NCBI GenBank assembly: GCA_905221615.1
Contig: CAJNDT010003780.1
Span: forward strand, 368,501-432,500
DNA from: Symbiodinium sp. CCMP2592
Lineage: Eukaryota > Sar > Dinophyceae > Suessiales > Symbiodiniaceae
DNA length: 64,000 nt
Direction: 5' to 3'
The first letter of the stretch is position 1, and every line of letters begins with the position of its first letter. The notes under the pieces are model-generated. The model had not been told where the DNA came from and searched no databases. It saw nothing but the letters and a program-made list of their open reading frames with translations. A program made the position numbers and the translations under genes. Of this stretch, positions 22,690-34,400 are shown one piece after another.

Positions 22690-23440
22690 TTGCGGATGCT
22701 GGTGATGGGTTGGCTGGTTGGGGCTTAAGGGTTCAAAGTGCCTAAGTAGAGCTTTCTGCTTGTGGCCTGTGGCGCACCCTTTTTTTCGGCATAGATCTCG
22801 AGTTTTCCCGGATAGGGCTGTGGTTCCAACGACTTGTGCTACTACCGCTGTTGCAGAGGTTGCTGTTGCTGCTTCTGAGTAACTACGATATCAGACCAAT
22901 TCTCGCAGTTTCATGCTGATGGCAACGATGTCGTTGCTGCGAGGTGATCGACATCCCTGGCGCCAATCATCAGGAGTTCCCCGCCTTTTGCAAAAGGGCG
23001 CCAGTGTTTGCTGTTTCCTTAACCGCTAAATAAGTTCTTCTGGTTGATCAGGCTCTGCGCCCAAGATAGGCGTTACAGTACCATGTTTGTCATGACGATT
23101 ACGGGCTAGAGCTCAGAACCCCTAGACCCTAAACCTGTTTGTCATGACGATTACGGAGTGTTTTAAATACGGCCAAAGCCTGAAGTGCTACAATTGCTTT
23201 TTGCCTCGAAAGGGCAGCTTCAGCTGACTGCATCCGGATCATGGGGACTCGGACTAACATAGAGAAGCTTCACAAATTCCTCACACTATCATATCACCCC
23301 CGATCTTTAGTCTAATCATCAAGACCCAGGCCGCCCTATCTCACTTCCTTCAAGCCTTCCGGCCCTTGCCAAGCCCAGTGCTGCAGAAAATAGCAGTATG
23401 AACAGGAACCGCAGGTCCGCCTCCTGCTTCTACCTAGTGT
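22690..23440. other. no supported gene
   Basis: Unique-looking; a direct repeat of GTTTGTCATGACGATTACGG (23083 and 23129) is the only structure seen. Confidence 0.4.
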
Positions 23441-23554
23441 GTGGGGCTTTGCATAATTACCTATACTATTTTGCATGTTCCTCATGATAAATACAGCATA
23501 GTGGGCACCAAAATCCTATTCTAATTTTTAAGGCCCCTATATTAACATTCTCAG
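23441..23554. mobile_element. family G element
   Basis: GGGGCTTTGCATAATTACCT...AAGGCCCCTATATTA. Confidence 0.7.
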
Positions 23555-23915
23555 TATTCCCGCCCCCCGCCGCCCCCGAGCCCCAGTGACGGCACCGGTC
23601 CATCGCGCAGTGCGCTCCTTTCTACACGAGTTGAGGTGCAGAGCGCAAAACACGCGCAGCCGAAACAATGCAACGCTGGAAACATGCCACCCCGGATTCC
23701 TAAAGCCGCATCCCTCACTCCCACCTTAGACACCGGGAAAACACCGCATCTTAGGCCACAGATTCCGCGGAAGACACGATCTCAAACACCCCGGACTCAA
23801 GGTACTGCTTAAAGGCAAAGAGTATGAAACTCTAAAACCCTAACAAACCCAATTCTGGGTGTTGATCCCCAGTTTAAACAATATGAAATCCCAATGCTCC
23901 AGAGCTCTCTACGCA

Positions 23916-24012
23916 TTACCCATAGGCCCCATAGTAGTTCCTTGTTGGGATTACCTCAAAGGATTCTACATATGAACCCCAAAAATGGAACCACTATGAG
24001 GCCTATGGGTAA
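23916..24012. mobile_element. family H element, copy 2
   Basis: TTACCCATAGGCCCCATAGT...CTATGAGGCCTATGGGTAA. Confidence 0.88.
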
Positions 24013-24440
24013 ACAAACTGCAGTCCCGACCCAAGGTACGCACCTCGCTGGGCGGCGCGATTGACTCCAGCCGGTGGAGCATCCAAAGTCCTTTCGGAGC
24101 TGAAAGAGGCCGCGAGCGAAATTTCGCTGTGCTTCAGGGCTTTGGGTTCATGGTTCGTGGGATAATGGTATTAGATAAGGGTGTCGAAGTAGTTCAATGC
24201 TTTCGCCGGGTGGAGTTCTGGCGAATTTGTTTTTTCTCTATCTGTCTCTCTCTCGCTCTCTCTCTCCTCCGTCTCTCGCTCTTCGTTTCAGAAGGGTTTG
24301 TTATGGGATTTGGCAAAGAGCTTCGCTCGGTTGAGGGGTTGGGTATTGGGGCTTTAACTGCAAGGCTTGGGGTTATCAAGGAATCTACCTTAAGCCATAA
24401 GGGCTCATAAGGGGATTCGTTTTATGCTTTAGGCTATGCC

Positions 24441-24562
24441 TTAACCCCACGTAACCTACCTTCTTAAGGATTTATATAAAGAAATCATATTAGGGAATCC
24501 TAAAAAGGTAGGTTCCTTAGGGTCCAGGTATTCCTTAATCAAGGAGTATTGGGCTCTCTGGG
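24441..24562. mobile_element. family F element joined to a family B right half
   Basis: F part 24441-24529 (AACCTACCTTCTTAAGGA...TAAAAAGGTAGGTTCCTTAG) runs directly into ATTCCTTAATCAAGGAGTAT + TGGGCTCTCTGGG, a B end without its left partner. Confidence 0.75.
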
Positions 24563-24890
24563 AGACTCCCAGTCCCGGGGTTGCCAAGGCATCGGTGCAT
24601 GCGAAATTCTGTGAACGACGGAAGCTTTGGCGTCTAAGTTTCATGACATTCGCGAAGCTTAACTTCATAGGGCGAAGGGCCGAAGGGCGTTTTTTTTCTT
24701 ATGGGCCCAAACTCCGAATTTCTCAATCCCACTTCTCTTTTCGCAGGAGTGGGGCATGGAGGAGAGTGAGCAAGGCTCGCAGCAGGGGATGCAAAGGGGA
24801 AGGAAGCGAGAGTCCAGGGCTCGCCTGGGACGATGGCACACGGCATTTACGTTTATATATCCCCAATACCCAACCTTTAGAGTAAAAGCC

Positions 24891-24978
24891 AGAAAGTTGG
24901 GATATGATTATCCTAAACCCTTTATGGTGAATTATAAGGTATCCTACCCTGAAACCATATTCCAACTTTCTGGAGTTC
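24891..24978. mobile_element. family M element, copy 3 (reverse)
   Basis: GCCAGAAAGTTGGGATATGA...ATATTCCAACTTTCTGGAGT. Confidence 0.85.
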
Positions 24979-24989
24979 CCTTTAAACTG

Positions 24990-25545
24990 TTTCGGTTGTT
25001 CATATAGTAGGCATCGGAAAGTTTAACCTTCGATTTCTGTGGCTTATTGGGGGAGCAAGTTTGTACTGGATTCTTGTACACGGGTTCAGCTTAAGTTACC
25101 AGAAACATGAAACCACTATTTACTGTAGATCGCTAGTATGGTAACCTAAATTACTAGCCAGAACCCAGTGTAGGGTTTATGGCTTTAAGGTTGCAGCAGC
25201 GTTAGGTTGCAGGTTCTTCTTTTAGAGTCGAAGAAGGGCATGTAATATCTTTCCTATTGGTGCCCAATCACCGAAATTTCTTGGGGATGTCAGTCCAGGA
25301 TTCTTGATGGAGGCTGCACGATTAACGTTGGCGAACAGAGCCGAGCAAGCCTCGCGAGCACAAAGGAGGTGCAAGGGATGCGAACAAAAACTCAAACAGA
25401 GGTCCGACAACCCTGAACGAAGCATCGTCAACGTCGTGGCATGGACGTCGTCTTCGTGCTGCTGCTCCTCCTCCATCTTCGTACTAGCTAGCGTCTAGCA
25501 CTCGTGCATGTAGCATGTAGTACGTTGTTACGTTGTTGAGCGGCA
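24990..25545. other. no supported gene
   Basis: Frames at 25222-25498 on both strands are open but overlap and are unrecognised. Confidence 0.3.
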
Positions 25546-25548
25546 TAT

Positions 25549-25649
25549 GGCAGTTTCCGAAAATATGGGGTACCTGATTTTGGGCTCCTTATAATAAGAA
25601 CCTTACTATGTAGGGTGCTATATCAGAGTCCCCTATTTTCGGAAGTTCC
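25549..25649. mobile_element. family A element, copy 6
   Basis: GGCAGTTTCCGAAAATATGG...CCCTATTTTCGGAAGTTCC. Confidence 0.8.
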
Positions 25650-26054
25650 AGCTCAGAGAGTTTTCGGACTCAATTCTGAACCCCCAACTCAGGTCACTCC
25701 TCAACCCGACTCTCTGAACGTCCTTTACCAAAGCCCAGCCCAGCTGAACACAGACACGAACTCTACCGTCGAAAATTCGCAGCCCAAAGCCTCAAACGAT
25801 AGTACGTAGCTGCAAAGCCACTAAGCCCTATACCAACAGTATTACCAGTACGATTGATACTACGACTATTATGATCATTGCGATTGTTACTACCACCCTA
25901 CCACCATACCATGTCACCTTCGGCTTCAGAACCCGACGAAGTGCGAGCTTTCGAGACGCTGACGCCAGCAACCACAAAAGTGCTTCGGGAGGCTGCTGCA
26001 GGCCCCGGGCCATGCATCTATTTACATGTGGTGCGTAAGTGAGTAAGCATGCAT

Positions 26055-26135
26055 GGACTGACGGGGGATGGAGGGATTGAGGGATGGAGGGATGGATGGA
26101 TGGAGGGATGGATGGATGGATAGAGTTATGTATGT
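26055..26135. repeat. GGAT/GGATGGA microsatellite
   Basis: GATGGAGGGATGGATGG-type units. Confidence 0.8.
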
Positions 26136-26396
26136 ATGTACCTAGAGGTTCTTGTGTAGTTCCTTTTTGTGGTTTCGGTTGGGAAACCATATCTTTCTGG
26201 TTCTGGGTTTTGAGGACTTCAAGAATAGGTTTTGCATTCTTCAAGAATCTTTAGATCATCATTTAGAGAATCCAACAAAGTCAAGAATATGAAATCATAA
26301 CGAGGTCGAAATAGAATGAACGATGATAAGATGATGTTATTTGCTGATGCTGTTGCCATGCTTGCTGTTCTGCACTCAAACAATCGGCCACCTTTT

Positions 26397-26750
26397 TCAT
26401 CGCTCACCCCGCCACCGAAGTCTGGTTTCAATCAACCACTTCTGCGCCGTGCGCAGCGGCATGGCCATTGGGTGCGGCGTCCTCGAGATAACAGAAGCCC
26501 TGCCAACATAATCCTCGGCCATGGCAGTTGAGAAAGCCATCGGATTCAAGAGGCGCTGTGGTTGTTTGGACAGCTGTTCCCTGAGCTCCAAACGCACGTG
26601 ATCCAAATAGTGAAGCTTGGGGGTGATATTGAAAAATACCAGACCGTCTTGGTTGGCCTCAAAGGCGAGCCGAATGTAAGCGATGAAGAACTTGTCCAAA
26701 GCCTCCAGTGCACTTTGTGCTTCAGATGGAGTCATGAAGATCCGGTCGGC
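26397..26750 (-). CDS. terminal exon of a protein of unknown function
   Basis: On the minus strand, after a clean acceptor (TTGAAG|G at about 26751), 117 codons run to a stop. The translation starts ADRIFMTPSEAQSALEALDK. It contains TPKLHYLDHVRLEL, then NPMAFSTAMAEDYVGRASV, and ends in a W-L-I-E-T-R-L-R-W helix and a basic tail. The PKLH, NP..., ED-x-x-G and C-terminal R-x-x-K-W pattern reminds me of a multicopy protein family in dinoflagellate data, possibly transposase-derived, but I cannot name it. Composition is protein-like and free of local repeats. A (TA)n tract lies immediately upstream. Confidence 0.5.
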   Translation of the reverse strand, partial: ADRIFMTPSEAQSALEALDKFFIAYIRLAFEANQDGLVFFNITPKLHYLDHVRLELREQLSKQPQRLLNPMAFSTAMAEDYVGRASVISRTPHPMAMPLRTAQKWLIETRLRWRGER

Positions 26751-26779
26751 CTTCAAACAAATCCGCATAAAGAAATATA

Positions 26780-26791
26780 TGCACACGTATA

Positions 26792-26824
<33 letters not shown>

Positions 26825-26850
26825 GTATATGTACATATAGACACAAATAT
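26780..26850. repeat. (TA)n microsatellite
   Basis: ATATATAC runs just upstream of the minus-strand exon. Confidence 0.85.
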
Positions 26851-27071
26851 ATGTAGTTGTATTTATTTATGTGTTCATTTGTTTATTTTCTTTATAATAT
26901 TTTATACATACGCATGAACAGCTAGGTCGGTAGATTTCCAGTACATTTAGAGATAGTGATAGATGGACAGATAGATCGTCGGAGAGATCGTTAGACAATA
27001 AAATCAGATACATCATGTAATGAGACTGTTTAGATTAGGTTAAGGCTGCATAGGGTCGGTTTAAGGATAGA

Positions 27072-27170
27072 GGGGTTTCCGAAAATTTTATTTTGGGGTC
27101 CTTATAATAATAAAATAAGGATCCTACTATTTAGGGTACTATATTCGGGTTCCCTATTTTCGGAAACTCC
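27072..27170. mobile_element. family A element, copy 7
   Basis: GGGGTTTCCGAAAATTTTAT...TATTTTCGGAAACTCC with a duplicated AATAAAATAAGGA in the middle. Confidence 0.8.
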
Positions 27171-27289
27171 TAGGTGTGGCTTGGGGCCGAGACGCGACAC
27201 TCCGAAACTTTCGTCTGATCAGACTCGTGGCTCCTCAGCACCAGGCTTTTTGGGTCAAGCATCGGAGCTTTTGGGCCTAGGGTTTTATG

Positions 27290-27415
27290 TTTAGCGCTTT
27301 AGGGTGTAGGGCTTAGGGTTTAGGGGTTTAGGGTTTACAGTAGGGTTTAGGGTTCAGGGTTTAGGGTTTAGGTTTAGGGCTTAGGGCTTCGGGCTTATTT
27401 TTGGGGTTTAGGGAG
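27290..27415. repeat. TTTAGGG array
   Basis: About 15 units, partly degenerate (CTTAGGG, TTCAGGG). Confidence 0.85.
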
Positions 27416-27626
27416 CCCAAAGCCAAAAGGATGTTGCCTGAAGCTTATCGGGTTTATGGCTTACGGCTCTGCCTCTGCTTTGGGCTTTTTCGCAGAGCGC
27501 AGGCTCATATCGGTCTGGGTTGTTGAAGTGTTTAGGAGTCTGGGGTTTAGGAAATTGCGGGACTTGAAGTCAATTGTCGTCAACCCCCACGATTGCAGTA
27601 CAAACAAACTTTTCCCTTAAGGCCCT

Positions 27627-27734
27627 GCCTATATAGTCTCCATTGTAGGTTCTTTTTGGGGGTTACCTTTTAGGATTCTTAATATAAAATTGGTTAAGCC
27701 AAAAAAAAGGAACTACAATGGAGACTATAGGTAA
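27627..27734. mobile_element. family H element, copy 3
   Basis: CCTATATAGTCTCCATTGTA...CAATGGAGACTATAGGTAA. Confidence 0.8.
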
Positions 27735-27851
27735 ACCCTTGTTCTCCGTCACAGCCAGGCGGAGCTGACAACGGCAAGGGAGAAGAGCCCCCAAGCGCCT
27801 GGGCTGTGGAAGGACTTCAGGATTCGTGTTCAGGTTTTCGAAGTAATATAG

Positions 27852-27941
27852 ACCTGGACCCTAAGGAACCTACCTTTTTAGGGTTCCCTAGTATGATTTC
27901 TTTATATAAGTCCTTAAAAAGGTAGGTTACGTGGGGTTAAG
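27852..27941. mobile_element. family F element, reverse orientation
   Basis: ACCTGGACCCTAAGGAACCT...AAAAAGGTAGGTTACGTGGG; mirror of the copies at 24441 and 52715. Confidence 0.88.
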
Positions 27942-28043
27942 GGAGCCTTTCAAAATTACCTCTACTGTTTTGGGGGTTCCTTATTATAATTAGAGCATAA
28001 CGGGCCCCCAAACCCCTGGTCTGATGATTAAGGCCCCTACGAT
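27942..28043. mobile_element. family G element
   Basis: Directly abuts the F element: AAAATTACCTCTACTGTTTT...GATTAAGGCCCCTAC. Confidence 0.75.
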
Positions 28044-28045
28044 AC

Positions 28046-28181
28046 TCTTGGAGGGTCGGGGGACTTAGTAGCTGGTTATTTTGAGGACGTATAAGTACCA
28101 TTAACTCAAATTAGGGTCCATTTTAGGGTACTTACAAGTCTACCTACTACCTACTTACTAAGTCCCCCGACCCTCCAAGTA
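28046..28181. mobile_element. family I element, copy 1
   Basis: CTTGGAGGGTCGGGGGACTT...AGTCCCCCGACCCTCCAAGT, perfect ends; third element in a head-to-tail run (F, G, I). Confidence 0.9.
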
Positions 28182-28242
28182 GGGGTTGGGATTAGGGCGG
28201 GGGTGACGGGTCTGGGGTTTGGGGCTGGTGTTGACAGGCACG

Positions 28243-28372
28243 GCCACTAGTCTTCGCACAGTGGTAGCTCTGGTTGATGTTCCTATGGATGCGATCCGGG
28301 GTGCTAGCACTCCCCGACTGACTCGTCTATGGTCCTCGTCGTGGTTTGATTACCGAGTGGGGTGACTAATCA
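28243..28372 (+). other. weak open segment
   Basis: An open plus frame (VVALVDVPMDAIRGASTPRL) ends at a stop near 28366; no family, borders uncertain. Confidence 0.2.
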
Positions 28373-28377
28373 TAGTT

Positions 28378-28478
28378 GGGTGTTTGTCAATATTAGGGTC
28401 ACTTTCTGGGTCCTCATTATAATACGGCACCTAATATTTAGGGCACCCCAAAAATGGACCATAATTTTGACAACCACG
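28378..28478. mobile_element. family C element, copy 3
   Basis: GGGTGTTTGTCAATATTAGG...ATAATTTTGACAACCACG. Confidence 0.85.
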
Positions 28479-28696
28479 CAGTTGTCTTCATCCGAGTCCC
28501 TTCCACAACCGCTGGCCCAGGGGTTACAGCTTTAGGGTTCAGGTTTGGGGCCTGGCTTGCCACCCTCAACCCTAAACCGTAAAGCCCCTACTTGGACCCT
28601 CAAAGTATGTAGAATACTGGCCTTTTATAGGTTTTACAGGACCCCTGAGAGCGCTAAATCCCCAAATCCGGCAGACGGTGAAAGCCCCAAACCCTA

Positions 28697-28805
28697 ATAT
28701 AGGGGCTTAAACAATCACCACTGTTATGGTTAGGAATCCTTATTATAACTATAGTATAATGGGCCCCCAAAACCCTACACACTCGGTATTGAGGCCCCTA
28801 TATTA
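28697..28805. mobile_element. family G element
   Basis: TATAGGGGCTTAAACAATCA...ATTGAGGCCCCTATATTA. Confidence 0.8.
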
Positions 28806-28938
28806 GACCCCCCAAATCCCCACTGAACTCATCCACCAAGGCGCTGTGGTTGAGTCCAAGCCTCGCGCCTCCAAGCCGCCTCCACGCCATAGCCACAGCC
28901 AGAGTGGCCAGTCGGGCCGCTGGGCGACCCTCAACCCT

Positions 28939-29030
28939 ACCTTAACCCTGAATAACCTACCTTTTTAGGATTCCCTATTATGATTTCTCCATATAAGTCC
29001 TTAAAACGGTAGGTTCTTCGGGGTTAAGGT
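28939..29030. mobile_element. family F element
   Basis: CCTTAACCCTGAATAACCTA...AACGGTAGGTTCTTCGGGGT. Confidence 0.8.
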
Positions 29031-30115
29031 AAACCCCTAAACCCTTGAGGAGCTGGGGTTTAGGGGTTTGTGAGTTAGGCTTGAGGGTTTAAGATTTGCC
29101 ATTGGGGCTTGAGGGTTGCGGAGCTTGTTTTTGGGGCTGGGTCCAGGGTGCCGTGTGAAGTTTTAGGGTTTAGAGGTGTCAGGTTGATTGTTGACTTTTT
29201 TTTTTTTAGAGCTGGGATGCCTTGTGCCTTGTTTGAGATTTGGTCATACTTTTCTGGTTGCGAGAGAGAGTCTACAAGAAGCTAGGCTAACTGAAGCTCC
29301 AGACCCCCTAAACCCTCAACCCTAACTAAATCCTCGACCCGAATCGCTACACCTTAAACCCCTGCGTGCAGTAGCTCTGGATTGAGGTAAAACTCACTCC
29401 TTAGCGCAGTGTCACGTCTGTCAAAGTACAAATCTTCGACCCCATATAGGATCCAGAAAACTTGGTAAACACACGAGCCTAAACCCTTTTCCCGAAACCC
29501 TTAAACCCTAAATGCGAAACTCTAACAAGCCCAAGCAAACCTGAACGGTGAGCCGGCTGCTGCAGGTATTACTGAGAGAATCTTCGGACTTGTTCCAGAT
29601 CTCTCCGATGTCTCTGGGCCTCAATAAGTTTTGAGTTGAATAGGACTTCATAAGCCTTGTGAGGGTTTAGCAGCGTTTTGTAACGATCTTACTCGATTTC
29701 TAGTAGGTCTTTCGATGGTGTCCGTGTATCATGATCAATTCTCTGGGTTGTCCTTTGGGATCTTTTTTGAGTTCCCCTACTAGTTTGTAGAGAACCATAA
29801 TAGTAAATAATTTCAAAGTGGCTTAACGAGCAACTCAATTCTTCAGAACCCTGTATATAGCACTTTCGGCGCGCAGGATTCCCAGAGTGTTTTGTACGTG
29901 CGCTAGAATGCGTCATCCAAGGCTCAGAGGTTCGTTCTAAGGTGGGTTTAGGGGTTTAGGGTTTAGGGTTAACATAGAACACCGGATAGTTTGTTCTGAA
30001 TTGTTCGCGGAGTTCAACAGCAAACAGGGCCAAACTGTCGGAGTGCAAGAGGTTCGGGATCCAAAAGTTGACGCGCTTCGAACCACAGCTCTCCTCTGCC
30101 AGGGGTTTAAGGTTC
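29031..30115. other. no supported gene
   Basis: TTTAGGG-like units at 29044-29110 and 29942-29970; a minus frame at 29689-29916 is unrecognised. Confidence 0.35.
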
Positions 30116-30172
30116 GGGTTTGGGGTTTAGGGGTTAGGGGTTAGGGTGTAGGGTTTAGGGTTTAGGGTGCAC
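30116..30172. repeat. TTTAGGG array
   Basis: About seven degenerate units. Confidence 0.8.
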
Positions 30173-30349
30173 TATGTAGAGGGACGAGGAGCAGAATGCA
30201 GAAGCCAAAGCCCTACCTCCTCTTCAAATCTAGTTGGTGTCCCGGCTTTAGGGTTTAAGACCTGGCATGCGCAGCAGCAGGGGTAGTTCAGGACTCGTTT
30301 TGTGGGCTGTGCATTGAAGCCCTTAAAAGCCATCTCGAAACTTAAAGCC

Positions 30350-30475
30350 TATACCCTTAAATCCTCAAACCCTCAACCCCAAAACCCTCAAACCTCAACC
30401 CTCAAACCCTCAACCCTCAAACCGTCTCAAAACTTAAAGCCTATACCCTTAAACCCTCAAAGCCTCAACCCTAAT
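30350..30475. repeat. CCCTCAA/CCCTAAA variant array
   Basis: AACCCTCAACCCTCAAACC-type units; two near-copies of AACTTAAAGCCTATACCCTT. Confidence 0.75.
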
Positions 30476-30600
30476 AATATTTGGTAAATAACAGTATTTA
30501 AACTGACATTTACGATTTAAAAGTAAGATTGTTTGTTCGATTCCCTAAAACCCCCACATTGTCAACCTTCCAGGCCCCTAAAGCAGAAAGCGGACTCCAG

Positions 30601-30665
30601 GCCACACGGACTCAGAAGATGTCCGGCTGCCGGAAGATGGTGAAGCACGTCATCACGAGCACTTG
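30601..30665 (+). CDS. channel exon 1: cytoplasmic segment leading into S1
   Basis: It reads [21 protein letters not shown] in phase 0 after acceptor CTCCAG. It ends in phase 2 at a GC donor (GCACCT), so the split codon with exon 2 gives W and the join reads STWFECF. The basic, amphipathic stretch just before S1 is typical of the family. Upstream exons must exist but were not found. Confidence 0.55.
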
Positions 30666-31455
30666 GCACCTGGGAAGCATCTGTTTCGGGACTCCCGGAA
30701 ACGGGATTTGCGGTGTGGTGGGTAGCCCCTAAACCCTAAGCCCTAAACCCTAAACCCTAAGCCCTAAACCCTAAACCCCAAGCCTTAAACCCTAAACCCC
30801 AAGCCTTAAACCCCAAACCCTAAGACGTAAGCCCTGAGCGGGTCGCGTTTCGGGTATGCTCTCAGCTCTTCTGAAGCTGGAGCGCCTCAACGCCGCCAGC
30901 CCGCCACACACAATGGGCCCCAAGACCCTATTCTAACCCTATGCTTCCAGGGACCTTATTATGGCATCCTTAAAGGGTTTAGGACCCTAACTATGAGGTC
31001 CTTGGAGGGATAGGGTAATGATTAAGGCCACTCTTTTAAAGAAAGCGTCAAGCAATACCGTAGGCAACCATCAAGGCTTTTCAATAACCTTCAAGACCTA
31101 TAAGACTACGTAATACTTGGTAGTTATTGTTGTTATATTACTATCTCGGGGAACCTACGATGCCATACTCACTGCATCTATGTGGGAGTTTCCGAAAATC
31201 TAAATAGTAGGTTGCTTATTATGAGGGCCCCAAAATACGGTACCGTAAATTTTCGGGAACCCCCACATCTATGTATAACTCTTTTCATTTTCAAGGCAAG
31301 CCTGGCCCGGACTACGCTTGAAGACTGAACCCGCCTTGGGATTTATGTTCTTTTGAGGTAGCTCATGTTAGAAGAGTAGAAGGACTGCAAGGGAAGATGA
31401 TGTATCTCAGCTACATATGTATATGTATATATATATACACACATAAATTTACATA

Positions 31456-31487
<32 letters not shown>

Positions 31488-34400
31488 CACATATATATTA
31501 TGTATGTATGATACGCATATAAATGTATATGATGTCTCTGCTAGACGAGAATCTGTTCGCTTTAGCGCTCACGGCCGTTGGGGACTCTAGCAGCCGCTCC
31601 TGAAGAAAGGCACTGACAAGAAGTGGGCCGGCTAAAGCATATGGGAGTTTCCGAACATTAGGGGTACCTTTTTTTGGGGTCCTTATAATAAGGATCCTAC
31701 TATTTGGGGTACTATATTAGGGTCCCCTGTTTTCGGAAACTCCCACATCACTAAGCCTCTTGTAGGCCGCGCTAGTAGTTTTCGGCCATGTCTTACTCAT
31801 ATAGTAGGTACTTAGGCCTTAAAGGGGTCGTGTAGGTACTTGAAGGCCTAAGTACCTACTGTATAGGTACATGGAGCCTTTCGGTGAGTGACACCAAACC
31901 TCTCGGACCTGAGCTGTGAATTATGCAGTTCAGCGCAAGACCCCACGGAAACCCCTAAAACCCTACTCATTATTGTTAATTTATGTATTCTTCTTCTTAT
32001 TGCATTCTTTTATTCTTTTTCTTATGATTATCACTACTATTACTGGTACTACTCGCCTGCCAAAGAAGCCTGTCCGAGACCGTACCTCAGGTTCGAGTGC
32101 TTCGCCATGGTCATGATCCTGCTGCACTCTCTGTTTATCGGTGCCCCGACTGAGTGGGGCGCAATCGCAGGGGGGGGCGGTGGGTATTCTGGGGGTTCCT
32201 TATTATAAGTATAGCATAATATACTCCAGAGCCCGTTCCTTATTATAAGTATAGTAGAATATACTCCAAAGCCCTATTCTAGTTATTCAGGCGGATATAT
32301 TTATCACACTTTGAACTTGTGCCGGTCACTTCGGACGCCGAGGCATACAGATCAACCATCTGGCTGTCACCCTCAATCCGGATGCTGGCGTGTTCTGGCG
32401 TGCCTGGGCTCTGAGGGCGGCCACAAATCGGAGCAAGGGTCATAGCGTTGATGCTTTGTGTGAACAAGAGAGCAAGAGTCGCGGGGGCAGGAGCAGCAGC
32501 AGCAGCAGCAGCAACGGTCGTCGTCGTCGTCGTCGTACCAGTTATAGTCGTCGTTGTGTAGCAGTGGTCGTCGTATCAGTAGTCATCGTCGTCGTCATAC
32601 TAGTTACTTATAGTTAATTACTAGTATCTGAATAATCAGCATGGGGGTTTGTGGCACATTATACTGTACTTATAATAAGGACCCCCCAAAATAGTATGGG
32701 AAATCATAAAGGCCCCTAATAGTATTCGTCGTCGTAGTCGTCGTTGAGGAGGAGCTGAAGCAAGTACCTGAACCCGAGCTCCAAATAATAATGGTATTAA
32801 AATAATACTGGTAATAACAATGCTAAAAAAAGTAACAATTGTAAAACCAGAAACACAATATACTGTAATATACGACAATATACTAGAATATACTATAATA
32901 TACTATAATGTACTATAATATACTATAATATGCTATAATAATATATAATATATGTCAGTAAGGCTTTGACGTTGTTGATAGCCCCGAGGCTCCATCGATT
33001 TGGGCTTCTGCTTCTTCTTCAGCCTCGAGGCCGCCTCGCCTCCTGGGTTTCCCAGAGAGCCTACTTGGAGAACAAGGCATCCTATTGCTAAACCTACAGT
33101 AACTCTTCAGGTTCATCCTCAATTCGGAACTGATCTTGGGAGCAGGGTTGAGGGTTTGTTCTGGGGATTACGACATGGGGGGTTGGGGGTTGGGGGCTAC
33201 TTGGAGGGTCGCGGGACTGAGTAACTGGTTATGCTAAGGACTTATAAGTACCATAACCCCAATTAGGGTCCCCCGACCCTCAAGGTAGGGGTCCTTATTA
33301 AGGGTCCCTCCTTTTACCCTTGGAGTATAGTATCCCTGTAAGCAAGGGTTCCTGATGCCAGGCAGGGCCACTATGAGCCCAATACCCTTCAACTAAGGAG
33401 TATACCTTAAGTTATGTGGGGATTCATATTATGATTTAAGCTATATTCCTTAATCAAGCTGTATTGGGCTCTCTGGGTTAGGGTTTCAGATTGGGGTTTT
33501 AAGGTTTAGGTTCTAGGGTTTAGGGATTTAGGGATTCAGGGTTTAGGGATTTCTGGGTTTAGGATCTGAGGTTTCAGGGTTTAGGTTTCGCTGTTTAGGG
33601 TTTCGGGGTTTCGGATTTGGGGTTTTACCTGGACCCTAAGGAACCTACTTTTTTAGGGACCCCTAATATGGGGTCTGTAATAGGGTTTAGGATTTGGGGC
33701 TTTAGGGTTTCGGGGATCATTAAGGGTTCCTTTAAAGGGGTCTATAATAGGGTTTAGGATTTGGGGTTTTAGGGTTTAGGTTTCGCTGTTTAGGGTATAG
33801 GGTTTGGGGTTTAGGGTAATTATGGGGTTTCGGGTTCGGGGTTTAGGGTCTAGGGGACACTGAACACTGAAACTAAAGCCATAGCTCCGGGAAGCACTGG
33901 GGCCGGAGTCTTGGGTTGGTGCAGGGGTCCAGAGCGCCAGGCATGCGTGGCAGAAGCTATTCTATATGGCTGTCTCCGGTTCACAGTTTTTTTTTTTTTT
34001 ATTGAATTCCTCGAAAACGTGAAAGGGGCTTCTTGGGCTTCGGGTAGAAGCCGAGTATAAGCTTTATTTAGCATGGCGCGTCCCGGCCCGCTGCTTTCGA
34101 AAGCATGGAAGCGCCAGCCAGTCTACCTGGGTGGTTGTCAAAATTACGGGTCTCCTTTGTGGGTACTCTCAATAGTAGGTGCCGTATCATAATAGGGACC
34201 CAAAAAGGGACCCTAATTTTGACAACCACCCACATTCACTTTCTAGGACAACGCAGAATTCAAGCGACGAGGTTCGTCATCGGCAGATCTTTTCCGCCAC
34301 CATCAGGACCAACCTTGCGGCTGTCGTTACCGCGGGTGTCCTGTCATTGTCCTGTGATGCTGGCATCGCCTCTCCTTTGCAGGGTTATAAGTACCTGAAT

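Noticed and set aside
24194..24410. Ser/Leu-rich hydrophobic frame
   Set aside because: CTCT microsatellite around 24235-24280; no exon borders.
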